Shown: positions 1-11,519 of the stretch, one piece after another
Position numbering within the stretch: position 1 is the first letter of the stretch
Layout: the number at the start of each line of letters is the position of its first letter
Source: Liolophura sinensis
Lineage: Eukaryota > Mollusca > Polyplacophora > Chitonida > Chitonidae
DNA length: 64,000 bases
Reading direction: 5' to 3'
Assembly: GCF_032854445.1 (NCBI RefSeq)
Contig: NC_088295.1
Location: 20,137,385-20,201,384, forward strand
Made by a program: the position numbers and the translations under genes
Notes under the pieces: model-generated
What the model was told of the DNA's origin: nothing
The model's input: the letters and a program-made list of their open reading frames with translations, nothing else
The model's database searches: none

Positions 1-448
1 GTGTTCGAACTTACCAAATTTTCAATTCGTGCTGGAAACATCAAACTGTGCATGGATGTGGACTTCAAGTATAACTAGTTTGATTTCTTTTTCGAACCGT
101 GTAAAATGTATCTTTAATACATAAGATTCCACGATGGCCTTTTCTGACCAAACAGTTGTTAGTGTCACAACTTCAGTATTAAAACTGTATAAGCATGTAG
201 AGGTATGAATGCATTTGCTCAATGGACCATGGAACATATTATTTCAAGCAGCAGACACAATTGCATGAGATGTTGGACTGGTTGAAAAATAAAGAAATAA
301 ATAAATTTTCCAGGACAGTATTTTATGGTCTTTCATCTGACATATTTGCATCCTTCGTTTTAGTTTTTTGTCTGCCCTTAAATGAAAACCACAGACTAAT
401 GCATCTAACAATTATTTGTTAATCGGTATTATATTTTATATATTTTTT

Positions 449-590
449 TGATTTATTTATTAGGTTGGTGTTAACACTCTACTCAAGAATATTAACCTAT
501 ATGGTGGTGGCCATCATTATGGCGGGCGGAAACCTGTCAGAACCATCGGCAAGTGCTGGCAGACCTTTCCATGTACGACGGTGAACCATG
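449..590 (-). mobile_element. Diverged SINE-A fragment
   Basis: Reads TTTATTTATTAGGTTGGTGT, then CTACTCAAGAATATT and a GGCGGGCGGAAACC motif in the order expected for the reverse complement of the SINE-A tail and body. The tRNA-derived head is missing or too diverged. Confidence 0.7.
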
Positions 591-1309
591 TTTAATGCTA
601 TGTTCAAGAACTTTTTTTTATTTACAAGCACATGACAGGCGTCAGGTTTAGGGATGGAGAAAACTGGAATGCCTGGAGTATACCACTGACCTACTGACGT
701 AGGTACCTTAAATCTCAACTTTGTCTGCATGGCAAGAGCTGAATTCAAACACATGACCTCACGGGGCATGGGCATGGTTAAAAGTCTCTGCCAGCCTGCC
801 CTTTAATCATCCATGCCAGTGAGGAAACAAAGTGTGGAATCATATAAATTTATTTGATGAATAGCACATTTAAAAATATTCACAAAATCATCTCCCTTGG
901 TACACGTGTGGAATGTATGGTAATTACTGAGGCATGTATGCTTGTCTGTGAGGCCAAGCTAAAAATAGAAATGTACCAAATGTGGTATTGGACGGCAGGT
1001 AAAGACTATATCTGCAGTTGTTACTGAAAAAACATAATAATAAAATAATGTAAATTTCAAATATAAATAAAAGTGTGTGAATACCACTGAATAAAGATAT
1101 TATCTTAAAGTCAGAACTCTAAAAGTGGCAAAAATAAATTAACAAAACAGTTGAAGTGATAAAACAGTGATGAATCAGTTGATAATGTATCACAGATTAT
1201 CTGACTGAACAATATGACTTCTGGGAGATCGTGCAATGATGTATCTGGTTTCACACTCTCGCAAAAGTTACTGGTCACTGTGAATATGACACTTTCTCCA
1301 CAGGGCCCA

Positions 1310-2040
1310 CTTCTTTATACTGAGCTTGTGTTGAGAGTGACAAGATGACAGCACATACACACGCCCCCCACTCTTTTACACTGAGCTCATGATGACCGTG
1401 ACAAGATGACAGCACATACACAGGTACCTCTTCAGTTACAGCGAGCTCATGCTGGGAGTGACAAGGGAACAGTCACTACACAGCCCTCTACCCCCACTCC
1501 TTTACACCGAGCTCATGTGGAGAGTGAAAAGATGAGTCCTGTCCCCCTTCCTTTACAGTGAGCTCATGCCGAGAGTGACAAGATGAGTCCCGTCCCCCTT
1601 CCTTTACACTAAGCTCTTGTGGAGAGTGACAAGATGAGTCCTGTCCCCCTTCCTTTACAGTGAGCTCATGCTGAGAGTGACAAGATGAGTCCTGTCCCCC
1701 TTCCTTTACAGTGAGCTCATGCTGAGAGTGACAAGATGAGTCCTGTCCCCCTTCCTTTACAGTGAGCTCATGCTGAGAGTGACAAGATGAGTCCTGTCCC
1801 CCTTCCTTTACACTGAGCTTATGTGGAGAGTGACAAGATGACAGTCTCCTACACAGGCCCCTACTTCTTCACAGTGATTTAATGATGAGAGTGACAAGAT
1901 AAGAGTCCCTCCACATGTCCCCATCCTTTACAGTGAGCTCATGTTGAGAGTCCCAGGATGACAGCTTCTACAGTGGTCTCCCTTTCTTTACAATGAGCTC
2001 TTCTTGAGACAGACAAGATGACACTCCCTCTACATCTGTT
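1310..2040. repeat. 51-bp minisatellite
   Basis: About 13 units of the pattern TTTACAGTGAGCTCATGCTG / AGAGTGACAAGATGAGTCCT / GTCCCCCTTCC. The central four or five units (about 1545-1815) are nearly exact with a 51-bp period; units become longer and more diverged towards both ends. It lies just downstream of the stop of the UPF0193 gene. Confidence 0.85.
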
Positions 2041-2138
2041 CTGGCTGGGAAGTACGCGTAAACTTACATCCAATTAAAATATTACATTCTCTGTCCACAG
2101 CTCTGGTTCCATCAGAGTAATGTTGGTTCCAGTAATCT

Positions 2139-2264
2139 TTATGGTGCCAATGCCTCAGGAATTCCACCTTTTTCTGTCTTTGAAGACTTTGCCTTTTCAG
2201 CATCTAACATTTTCTGTAGTTCAGCACACTTTTTCTTATCTATAATTTCCATATCCCTGATTTT
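2139..2264 (-). CDS. C22orf23: UPF0193 gene terminal coding exon 7
   Basis: 126 nt encoding residues 196-236 and the TAA stop (2139-2141). Starts KIRDMEIIDKKKCAELQ and ends GGIPEALAP. Acceptor is a long polypyrimidine tract ending TTTTACAG. I saw no AATAAA signal on the minus strand immediately downstream, so the 3' end is undefined. Confidence 0.88.
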   Translation of the reverse strand, partial: KIRDMEIIDKKKCAELQKMLDAEKAKSSKTEKGGIPEALAP

Positions 2265-5200
2265 CTGTAAAAAAAAGAAATAGAAATTATGATCTTTTCT
2301 TTATTAACTTTCTCTTATCCATGGGTCTTTAATATATACTTCGAAGACATACATAGAATACAGTGGGTAACAAAATCATGAATATAGCCATGTTCTAAAG
2401 CCATTAGCAACAGGTAAATAAGGATTTTACATCAAAAAGACACGGTGGCAGTCAGATTAAAACTTAGTGATTAATTCAGGCATGGGATATATTAACAATG
2501 TTAATCATGTCAGCTTTTCACTGTTGACACGTTGCTGACTGCAGATATGGTACAGACTGATGACACATTACAGATTTTGTTTTGATTGGTTTTTATTGCT
2601 GTACTCAACCTTTTTTCCTCATATGACAGTGGCTAGGTTTATGTGTGGAGGGAAATGGAGTAAATGTTTGTAACTGTATATGTGGGAAGGCCTGCCAGCA
2701 ACCTACACATGGTCGTGGGTTTTCCTTCCACCACAATGCTGGCCGCTGTCATATAAGTGAAATATTCTTGAGTACAGTGTAGAACACCAATCAAATAAAT
2801 AAATAAATAAATAAATCAAGTTTGTAACTTGCCAGCAGTCTGTAACTCAGACATGTTACAGATTGTTGACATGCTACAGGCTCCTGTGATGTTACATATT
2901 TCTGTCATGCTACATACCTGCTGACACATCACACACTGCTTACATGATACAAACTGCTGACACATCACACACTGCTTACATGCTACAGGCTCCTCAAACA
3001 TCACACATTGCTTACATGCAACAGGCTCCTGACACATCACACACTGCTTACATGATACAAACTGCTGACACATCACACACTGCTTACATGCTACGGGCTC
3101 CTGACACATCACACACTGCTTACATGATACAATTTATTTATTTATTTTATTGGTATTTTACGCCGTACTCAAGAATATTTCACTTATACGACGACGGCCA
3201 GCATTATGGTGGGTGGAAATCAGGCAGAGCCCGGGGGAAACCCACGCCCATCCGCAGGTTGCTGCCAGACCTTCCCACGTATGGTCGGAGAGGAAGCCAG
3301 CATGAGCTGGACTTGAACTCAAAGAGACCACATTGGTGAGAGACCCCTGGGTCATTATGCTGTGCTAGTGCGCTAACCAACTGAGCCACGTACATGATAC
3401 AAACTGCTGACACATCACACACTGCTTACATGTTACAGGCTCCTGACACATGATACACTGCTTACATGCTACAGGCTCCTGACATATCACACACTGCTTA
3501 CATGCTACAAACTGCTGACACATCACACACTGCTTACATTATACAAACTACTGACACATCACACACTGCTTACATGCTACAAACTGCTGACACATCACAC
3601 ACTGCTTACATGCTACAAACTGCTGGCACATCACACACTGTCTACATCATACAAACTGCTGACAAGTTCGAGACTGCTTACATCATACAAACTGATGAGA
3701 CCTCTGAACCAACACAATGGCTGTTCAATACTCACTTGTGATATTTCAGTCTCTATCATTGGTCTATATTCACTGGCCTTTCCTATCTTTTCCATGTCTG
3801 CCAAGAATGCTCTCCTTTCATCTATCTCCTTTTGCACTGTAATCATCAAGCGTATAGTTCATAAAACAACTACATGCAACTTAAAAAATCAGCAAGTACA
3901 GTACACAAAACAATTAACTTTAAAAATCAACAATGATCTTGAGCTCTTATGAATCAGTTAATACATAAAATCTGTCAAACTTTTGTGTCATCTTTCATCA
4001 AGGGTACAAACTTACACCCCATGAAAATTATCTTCACTATTATGGGTCCCGTTTCACAAAGCGCATGTAATGTTACGTGCACGTATCTTCCATGACATCC
4101 AGTAATGCAGGTACTGTGTCCCCATGGCAGTTACGTAAACACAGTGCTACGTGCGCTATGTGAAACGACAAACATGCCCTTTGTGAAACAGAAAACATAC
4201 AAAGGGAGACAATCTGTACATCAGAAAGATTATGTGTTGGATTCAGTACCCCATTACAACTTCCCTTTTTTCGGGACGGATGAATTTAAATCTGTATTTT
4301 ACGGTATAAATCGTTTTTTTGCTCCCAGGCACCCATTTCTGGCCTACAGGTACATGCTTGGTATTGAAATGCTAGAAACTGTCTAAACTTTGAGGAGTTA
4401 TGAGCCTTATTGATGAAAGTTTGAAACTGCTGGCGAGAAGACACTAGGTGTGGGGTAGTAATAAGTCTGCGAGTGACGTCCCCTTGACGTTGCTAGGTAC
4501 CCCTCACAGTTGAAGGTATAAGAAAGTCCAGATTATGACGGTCAACCTGTCAAGATTTTTATGGCTGCTTTCTCACAGGTTGGGCAAGGTAGGCACCAAA
4601 GTTTATTGGCCACGGAATTCTTGGGGCTGAGATACAGTGCTAAACGTTAGTGTTATCGCTTATGGTTAATTAGGGGTCTGAGGACTGTTTGCGTCCCATG
4701 CATTTATTTGATTGGTGTTTTACGCCGTACTCAAGAATATTTCACTTATATGACAGCAGGAAGCATTATGTTGGGAGGAAACGGTGCAGAGCCCGCGGGG
4801 AATTCATACATTTATGTAAGTATAATAATATCAGATGATATGATCAAAAAGACACTGACAATTATACAAAAATCAACCAGGTTTACAAATACTGTATTTC
4901 AACCTATGTTAAGCATTATTCACCTGACACATTTTTCTTATTTCTCACTGATTCTTCACCTCTTAAAGGCCAATTAAGCATTTTTTTTTGTGGAGTCTGG
5001 TAAATTTATTTATGATCAAAAAGACACTGACAATTATACAAAAATCAACCAGATTTACAAATACTGTATTTCAACCTATGTTTAGCATTATTCACCTGAC
5101 ACATTTTTCTTATTTCTCATTGATTCTTCACCTCTTAAAGGCCAATTAAGCATTTTTTTTTGTGGAGTCTGGTAAAGTTATTTATGATCAAAAAGGCACT

Positions 5201-8200
5201 GACAATTATACAAAAATCAACCAGATTTACAAATACTGTATTTCAACCTATGTTTGGCATTATTCACCTGACAACATTTTTCTTATTTCTCACTGATTCT
5301 TCACCTCTTAAAGGCCAATTAAGCATTTTTCTTTGTGGAGCCTGGTAAATTTATTTATGATCCAAAAAACACTGACAATTATACAAAAATCAACCAGATT
5401 TACAAATACTGTATTTCAACCTATGTTAAGCATTATTCACCTGACACATTTTTCTTATTTCTCACTGATTCTTCACCTCTTAAAGGCCAATTAAGCATTT
5501 TTTTTTGTGGAGTCTGGTAAATTTATTTATGATCAAAAAGACACTGACAATTATACAAAAATCAACCAGATTTACAAATACTGTATTTCAACCTATGTTT
5601 AGCATTATTCACCTGACACATTTTTCTTATTTCTCATTGATTCTTCACCTCTTAAAGGCCAATTAAGCATTTTTTTTTGTGGAGTCTGGTAAAGTTATTT
5701 ATGATCAAAAAGGCACTGACAATTATACAAAAATCAACCAGATTTACAAATACTGTATTTCAACCTATGTTAAGCATTATTCACCTGACACATTTTTCTT
5801 ATTTCTCACTGATTCTTCACCTCTTAAAGGCCAATTAAGCATTTTTCTTTGTGGAGTCTGGTAGATTTATTTATGATCCAAAAAACACTGACAATTATAC
5901 AAAAATCAACCAGATTTACAAATACTGTATTTCAACCTATGTTAAGCATTATTCACCTGACAACATTTTTCTTATTTCTCACTGATTCTTCACCTCTTAA
6001 AGGCCAATTAAGCATTTTTTTTTGTGGAGTCTGGTAAATTTATTTATGATCAAAAAGACACTGACAATTATACAAAAATCAACCAGATTTACAAATACTG
6101 TATTTCAACCTATGTTTAGCATTATTCACCTGACACATTTTTCTTATTTCTCATTGATTCTTCACCTCTTAAAGGCCAATTAAGCATTTTTTTTTGTGGA
6201 GTCTGGTAAAGTTATTTATGATCAAAAAGGCACTGACAATTATACAAAAATCAACCAGATTTACAAATACTGTATTTCAACCTATGTTTGGCATTATTCA
6301 CCTGACAACATTTTTCTTATTTCTCACTGATTCTTCACCTCTTAAAGGCCAATTAAGCATTTTTCTTTGTGGAGTCTGGTAAATTTATTTATGATCCAAA
6401 AAACACTGACAATTATACAAAAATCAACCAGATTTACAAATACTGTATTTCAACCTATGTTTAGCATTATTCACCTGACACATTTTTCTTATTTCTCACT
6501 GATTCTTCACCTCTTAAAGGCCAATTAAGCATTTTTTTTGTGGAGTCTGGTAATTTTATTTATGATCAAAAAGACGCTGATAATTCTACAAAAATCAACC
6601 AGATTTACAAATACTGTATTTCAACCTCTGTTAAGCATTATTCACCTGACACATTTTTCTTATTTCTCACTGATTCTTCACCTCTTAAAGGCCAATTAAG
6701 CATTTTTTTGTGGAGTCTGGTAAATTTATTTATCAGAAGTGTTGGCATTCAAGTATCATTTTAAAGCATTTAAGAGATCTTTCAAGTGAACAAAAACCTT
6801 AGGGAAATACACTAGTTGATATGGATGGATAAAGTTGTGTGATGTAGAATTGCTTGCCTAGGATGTTGACTGAACACTTACATTCATCAAATCTGTCCAC
6901 CTTGACCTTGACCTTCATCTTGCGTTCAGCCAACTCTCTGATCTTGTTCATGTCAGGTGGAGGAAGATCTTCTCCATATGCCATGATGTTAGCCAGCTTT
7001 ATCTTTTCCTTGGCTGATCTGGTCCCTAAGAAAACACAACAGAGGGCAAAGTGCAGGGTCTCAGCATCTCAGGAGTTTTCACAGATGTTTAAGAAACAAT
7101 AAATGCTGGATAATAGGTACTTTGTACCTTATATCTAACCCTCATATAATTACAAATAGGTAACATACAGCAGCATGACCATACTTTACATTCTGCAATA
7201 CTTATGCTTACTCGATTCTGTACTAAAAACAACTGAATAGAAGAATATATCTACAATAACATCAAATATTTTAGGTATTACAAGCGCAGAAAACATGCAT
7301 GAAATGGCTCTTACTTCTGGGAGGTGGCTTGTAATCTGGCTTTTCAAAATCTCCCCTCCTTTCCATAGTGTCTTTGGAGCGGATTCCTCCAGAGTACTCT
7401 CTGAAATAAAACACCATGAACAGATGAAAGTGATGGAACACCTTCTGAAAACAATACCTCTAATGCCCAAAGCAGGTCAACAGTAACCTTTCAACTGGGA
7501 TGTTGGGAGAAACAAGTGGTTAATATGCAGAATTCCATATTGTCCTGCAAATAGTACAAATATATCAATGCCCTTTCAGCGACAATACCGCAAAAAAAAA
7601 AAAAAACAGTGTAAGGGGTATTAGAAACGTGGCATTTAAAGAACCAAAGTGGAGCTGTGTCAGTTAACAACAAGTGCTCTCAGAGCATAAATCAAAGAAA
7701 GAGCCAAAACCCACTATCTGTCCAAAGAGTCCTGAATAGACACTTTTCCCCTAGAATTTTTTGTTTTTAGACATGACAGTCGTTTGTCATACAAAAACAT
7801 CACTTCCATATTAAGCATTCACTCTACTTCAAATCCTATAATGCCTAACGTGCAGAGGTACTGACGTGATTCTCTTATTCCTTCTAAATTTACACTCTTC
7901 ACCGAATTACACCAATACACTAAATAATAATTATCAAGTTAACTTACCGAACATTTATGACCTTAGATGGCTGTTTTTGTATTACAGGTTTGGGCTTTTG
8001 TGGAGTAAATGTTGGGGGAACATCAAGGGGTAGGGTGGATCCCTCTGTTCGAATAAAGGAAAGAACATATGAGATTACAACATATTACATGGATACTCTG
8101 GTTATGTCTTCAACCAGTACAACCCAATACCATTCTTTGATTGGTGAAGACAAACAATGTATTTGACCTAAACATTTGCGTAGGAAATCATTTTCAGAGG

Positions 8201-10426
8201 CAACTGAAGCCATAAAGGTCATAAAAGTAAAATATTACACTTTGTGCTGAAACTTACATTTTCCCAGTCTTATCTTTCTAAGATGAACAGAGTTCTCAGA
8301 GTCAGGCAACATAAGTAACTTGATCATGTTTAAAGTAAAATACAGTATCTTTAATATCCATGACACGTTTCTAAGAAGATACCATTTACATGTATAGTTA
8401 AAGAGGAATAATGAGGTCACCAGCCTGCCTGTAATACTGACTAAGCCCACTATCAAGCTCTTGATGAGATGCTTGTGCAGATTTTCCTCCTTAACAGCTT
8501 AAATACTACAGAAAAAAAAATCTAGTAACCCCCCAGCAGCAGTGAGAAATGCAAATGAACCTTAGCTGTAGCATAGGAATCACTTTGAGGCAACAGAGAG
8601 AATATGTTCACAGACAGAATGGTTTCCTGAGTCATATTCACTATGAGGGACCTTAACTCTAAATAAATGATGCATAGCAAGGGTCTTTTGGACTGCGGTG
8701 AGAAGATAAGGTTCTTGTATGTAAAGAGCTTTGTGAGATGATTTCTTGACACAGGAAATCTTGTCAAATTTATAACACATCATACATTAGAAACTGTCAA
8801 ATTCCACAGGCTTTTCCCTCATTCTGCTTTTTGTCGGTGTACAAAATCAATTGTGCTGTATTTAAATGTCGTCTGTAAAAAATCTGTTTACAATGTCTTT
8901 CAAGTCCCATATTTACTAACCTGGCAATAGTTCACAACTGGTGACACAGCTGACCACCAGAAGTAACGCAAACGCTGTTATACATTCTGAGCAGGTATAG
9001 AACAACCCACCAGAAGTAAGGCAAAAGCTGTTATAAATTCTGTTATAAATACGCTTAGATATTATTTGCTTAGGATATGAACAAATGGGCCAGACATAAA
9101 AGACATAAAAACAAACTGACAGACAGATGATGGAGATGACAACAGGAAAAAACGTAAGAAAAATAACAAAACAAAAGCAACAAAAAGAGGGAAGCCAGAT
9201 AAAATAAATTCTCCACATAAAATCTAAATGGTACTTACTCCTCAAAGAATTTTCAAGATGTCTCTGCTGGAAATTAGTAAGTTTAGACTCTTTCATCATC
9301 TCTGGAAAAATATAAAAGCAAAAGGTTTTAAACAATTGTCACTTCATATGAAAAATTTATTTATTTATTTATTTGGTTGGTGTTTTACGCTGTACTCAAG
9401 AATATTTCACTTATACGACAGCAGCCAGCATTACGGTGGGAGGAAACCGAGCAGAGCCCGGTGGAGACTCACGACCATCCGCGGGTCGCTGGCTGATCTT
9501 CCCACGTACGGCCGGAGACAAAGCCAGCATGAGCTCAAAGTGACTGCATTGGTGAGAGGTTCCTGGGTCATTACGCTGTCCTAGTGCACTAACTAACTGA
9601 GCGGAGGCCCCCAATATGAAATACATAAACCATATTTTTTGAATCCCTGGTCCCAAAAAGAAAGTTTTCAAGAAGCCCTGATTTTCTTAGAGACGTTATC
9701 TTCTCTTGCAATTCATACAAACTCAAAGTCTATTTTGGTAAATTCAAGAAACAATAACCTCATCCTCAAATGAACTCTTAAGCTCAGATAATATAAACAG
9801 GTAATATATAATAATATTTAAGACTGAACTCTATTTAACTACACTCTTTAATACACATTATTAGAAAATAAGAAATTTTAATTCTTCAGAAAATTTAAAG
9901 GTATGATTTAAATTGTTTTTCAATTTTTGGAATAACTTTGTTCATTTTCCTTAAACCCATAATCCTTGTTTTAATGTAGATATTCGTGTATTCTGTAAGA
10001 TAACACAACTCATATGGAAACGAACCTGTCACATGAAACTTCAAGAATACTGAACAGGATGCAATTAACACGACTTATTGAGATGTCAAGTTTACTGTGC
10101 AGCCATTGTTATTGGCTGACCAACTTACTCTGCAGTTCGCGATGAAAAGCGACTATTCAACAGAAAATGAAAAAAAAAAAAACAAAGCCGTCAACTGTAC
10201 AACACTCAACACGGAATGAACGGAAATTGGACACTAAATTATCTAAAGAATGAAACAAAACCAAGGCCATCACTTTGATAAACTCAGTTATATTAGACTA
10301 CCCAATAAAGAAGTGAACATGACTAAACAAACCTTTCAACAAAGATTGGGTTTCCTTGCTGTAATTCGCAGTCTGCGAACTCCAAAACCCTCCTTGAGCG
10401 ACCCTTGTTACTCGGTTCGAAGCCAT
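2139..10426 (-). CDS. C22orf23: UPF0193 (EVG1) family protein, C22orf23 ortholog; seven exons, 236 codons
   Basis: Joining 10333-10426, 9239-9301, 7948-8044, 7315-7400, 6882-7025, 3736-3836 and 2139-2264 on the minus strand gives a 711-nt open frame with ATG, stop and GT-AG at every junction. The protein starts MASNRVTRVAQGG, has the family signature MMKESKLTNFQQRH at residues 33-46, a proline-rich middle (residues 57-82) and a charged, probably helical C-terminal half with ERRAFLADMEKIGKASEYR near residues 168-186 and TEISQKIRDMEIIDKKK near 191-207. These match the vertebrate UPF0193/EVG1 protein (about 217 residues) in order and spacing. The molecular function of the family is not established. 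No signal peptide or membrane segment is visible. The model looks intact. Introns 5 and 6 are expanded by satellites and a SINE, so most of the 8.3-kb gene is repeat. Confidence 0.9.
2682..2818 (+). mobile_element. 5'-truncated SINE-A copy
   Basis: Plus-oriented body and tail: CACAATGCTGGCCGCTGTCA, TATAAGTGAAATATTCTTGA, then ACACCAATCAAATAAATAAA and a (TAAA)n tail. Begins in the middle of the element; no tRNA head. In intron 6 of the UPF0193 gene. Confidence 0.85.
2850..3720. repeat. 36-bp minisatellite in UPF0193 intron 6
   Basis: Repeats of CTGACACATCACACACTGCT TACATGCTACAAACTG (36 bp), about 16 units, interrupted by a SINE at 3133-3390. Because 36 is divisible by three, the array gives long false open frames with a 12-residue repeat. 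The array ends next to the donor of exon 6. Confidence 0.9.
3133..3390 (-). mobile_element. Full-length tRNA-derived SINE-A with 12-bp target duplication
   Basis: The reverse complement begins with a tRNA-like head (box A TGGCTCAGTTGG; box B GAGTTCAAGTCC), continues with the body GGCTTCCTCTCCGACCATAC and ends in the AGTACGGCGTAAAATACCAA tail plus an A/T-rich repeat. The flanks are identical 12-mers TACATGATACAA at 3121-3132 and 3391-3402, a target-site duplication cut within the 36-bp minisatellite. Confidence 0.92.
3736..3836 (-). CDS. C22orf23: UPF0193 gene coding exon 6
   Basis: 101 nt encoding residues 162-195, with EIDERRAFLADMEKIG and the strongly conserved TEISQ just before the donor GTGAGT. 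Acceptor GATTACAG. The 36-bp minisatellite of intron 6 ends within about 40 nt of this donor. Confidence 0.9.
4046..4195. mobile_element. Hairpin-forming MITE-like element (GTTTCAC type)
   Basis: Starts CCCGTTTCACAAAGCGCATG and ends GTGCGCTATGTGAAACG, an imperfect inverted repeat of about 25 nt at the ends, with further pairing inside (CCATGACATCCAG against CCCCATGGCAG). Related in sequence to the hairpin at 58449-58562. Confidence 0.5.
4702..4802 (-). mobile_element. Truncated SINE-A copy
   Basis: Tail and first part of the body only (TTTATTTGATTGGTGTTTTA, CGCCGTACTCAAGAATATTT...). It abuts the left end of the 172-bp satellite, so the body was lost or replaced at that border. Confidence 0.8.
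4820..6745. repeat. 172-bp satellite, 11 monomers, three-monomer higher-order period
   Basis: The landmark TGGAGTCTGGTAA recurs at 4991, 5163, 5336, 5508, 5680, 5852, 6025, 6197, 6370, 6541 and 6711, a spacing of 170-173 bp. Three monomer types alternate: GATCAAAAAGACAC, then AAGTTATTTATGATCAAAAA with GGCAC, then GATCCAAAAAACAC, giving a period near 517 bp. The whole array is in intron 5 of the UPF0193 gene. Short open frames of about 61 codons repeat in it and are by-products. Confidence 0.93.
6882..7025 (-). CDS. C22orf23: UPF0193 gene coding exon 5
   Basis: 144 nt encoding residues 114-161: a basic segment (RSAKEKIKLANIMAYGED) then ELAERKMKVKVKVDRFDE, corresponding to the 'ELDRFEELVKEI' region of the family. 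Acceptor TTTTCTTAG, donor GTAAGT. The 172-bp satellite begins about 130 nt downstream in intron 5. Confidence 0.88.
7315..7400 (-). CDS. C22orf23: UPF0193 gene coding exon 4
   Basis: 86 nt encoding residues 85-113 (REYSGGIRSKDTMERRGDF...YKPPPR). Acceptor ATTTCAG, donor GTAAGA. Phases agree on both sides. Confidence 0.87.
7948..8044 (-). CDS. C22orf23: UPF0193 gene coding exon 3
   Basis: 97 nt encoding residues 53-84 plus two bases. The segment is rich in Pro, Lys and Gln (LPLDVPPTFTPQKPKPVIQK), like the low-complexity middle of the vertebrate protein. Acceptor AACAG, donor GTAAGT. Confidence 0.85.
9239..9301 (-). CDS. C22orf23: UPF0193 gene coding exon 2
   Basis: 63 nt encoding E32-R52 with the family signature MMKESKLTNFQQRHLE. 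Acceptor TTTTTCCAG, donor GTAAGT. A SINE inserted at about 9354-9613 lies only 52 nt upstream of this exon, in intron 1. Confidence 0.9.
9354..9613 (-). mobile_element. Full-length SINE-A with short target duplication
   Basis: Tail at left (TTTATTTATTTATTTGGTTG), body, and a tRNA-like head at right ending near ACTGAGCGGAGGCCCCC. ATATGAAA flanks both ends (9346-9353 and 9614-9621). Inserted in intron 1 of the UPF0193 gene, 52 bp from exon 2. Confidence 0.88.
10333..10426 (-). CDS. C22orf23: UPF0193 gene coding exon 1
   Basis: Encodes residues 1-31 plus one base. ATG at 10424-10426; donor GTTTGT directly follows at 10332. The next codon (E32) is split G|AG. No nearer in-frame ATG upstream is needed, because the start matches the short N-terminus of the family. 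Confidence 0.82.
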
Positions 10427-11002
10427 TTTGGAAGTGCTTGGAATCCAGGAACGTCACTTCCGTCAACAAATGGGAGATAATCCTGGTTGATTGACAACCA
10501 TCAGCCGGACAACAACACGTGCAGGAACTGTCTAGTCTAGAAGTTTATGTTGCGCGCAAACTGTTAATGTTTTTTTCTTCTTGAATAATAAGGACAAATA
10601 ATTCCATGTCACATTAGTTGTCACATGAGCATCGTTTTGGCGATGACAACCCACACCCACGTCGTCACAGACCGAACGTGTCTCGGCCTGTTAATTTTTA
10701 GACAAAATTAAAGTTAGGCCTTTATTCGAGGGCGAAAGTGGCAACATCTTCAACAGACTGCCGGAATATACCACGGACCTCGACATAAATCTGTTAAACC
10801 ATTTCCTGTGTAAGATGTTGATTATTTAGAAAATTATTAGGTGTCCAGCAAATTAATTTAAAAAGAACCACCCAATGCACTTAAAACCCCTCAGCCTTGA
10901 GCGCACATACACTGTAATGAATAGATCCAACTTAACGGTGGTTTGTAATAATGGGTACATCTTCAAGTGGCATTCAGAAAGTTGTGAAACATAAAGCAGG
11001 AG
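10427..11002. other. Upstream region of the UPF0193 gene
   Basis: No gene found. It should contain the promoter of the UPF0193 gene on the minus strand. The stretch has several CpG-containing words (about 10620-10690) but no clear TATA box at a suitable distance from the ATG, suggesting a TATA-less promoter; this is inference. Confidence 0.35.
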
Positions 11003-11092
11003 AATACCTTTTTAAGATAACAACTTTCTTTTTATTTCAGGCTACTTAATACCTTTTTAAGATAACAACTTTCTTTTTATTTCAGGTTACTT
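11003..11092 (+). repeat. 45-bp tandem duplication of a splice-acceptor-like segment
   Basis: Two adjacent copies of a 45-bp unit ending in ACTTTCTTTTTATTTCAGG. Each unit looks like a polypyrimidine tract plus AG on the plus strand, but no plus-strand exon is recognisable nearby. Confidence 0.7.
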
Positions 11093-11495
11093 GGGCTAAA
11101 CCATTCTAGAGTGTTTACCAGCCATTTATAAAATTTCAACTGAATGACCCCAGTGACCTTGAAGAAAAAGATCCAGGTCGCTGAATATCAACAGAGTTCT
11201 TTTTCATGCCAAGGTGTAATCATGGTGTAAATTTGGTGAACTTGGGCTAAACTGTTCTAGAGACAGATTTTTTACAAGCCTTTTATAAAATTTAACTTTA
11301 ATGACCCCAGTGACCTTGAAGGAAAAGGTATAGGTGGCTGAAAATCGATAGGGCTCTTCCTTATGCCAAGGTGTAAGTGTGGTGTAAGTTTAACGAACTC
11401 TGGCTAAGCCAATCCAGAGAAACAGCATTTACAAGGATAGGGACAGACGAATGCATGGACTGACAGATGCTTTCCGCCACAACAATACCCCTTGG
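11093..11495. repeat. Two-unit dispersed repeat of about 175 bp
   Basis: Two tandem, diverged copies carrying TTGGGCTAAACC/TGTTCTAGAG, then ATGACCCCAGTGACCTTGAA and ATGCCAAGGTGTAA. It ends with GGACAGACGAATGCATGG and CAACAATACCCCTTGGCC. This looks like an interspersed repeat tail, not a gene. Confidence 0.6.
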
Positions 11496-11519
11496 CCAAT
11501 AGTGGCTGAGCAGTAAAAA

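Noticed and set aside
2816-3741. Open frames with repeated DTSHTAYML / KQCVMCQ peptides on both strands
   Set aside because: They follow the 36-bp minisatellite, are open on both strands, and lie inside an intron of the UPF0193 gene.
4708-6764. Series of 61-62 codon frames with the same peptide
   Set aside because: One frame per 172-bp satellite monomer; identical peptides end at the monomer's own stop codon.
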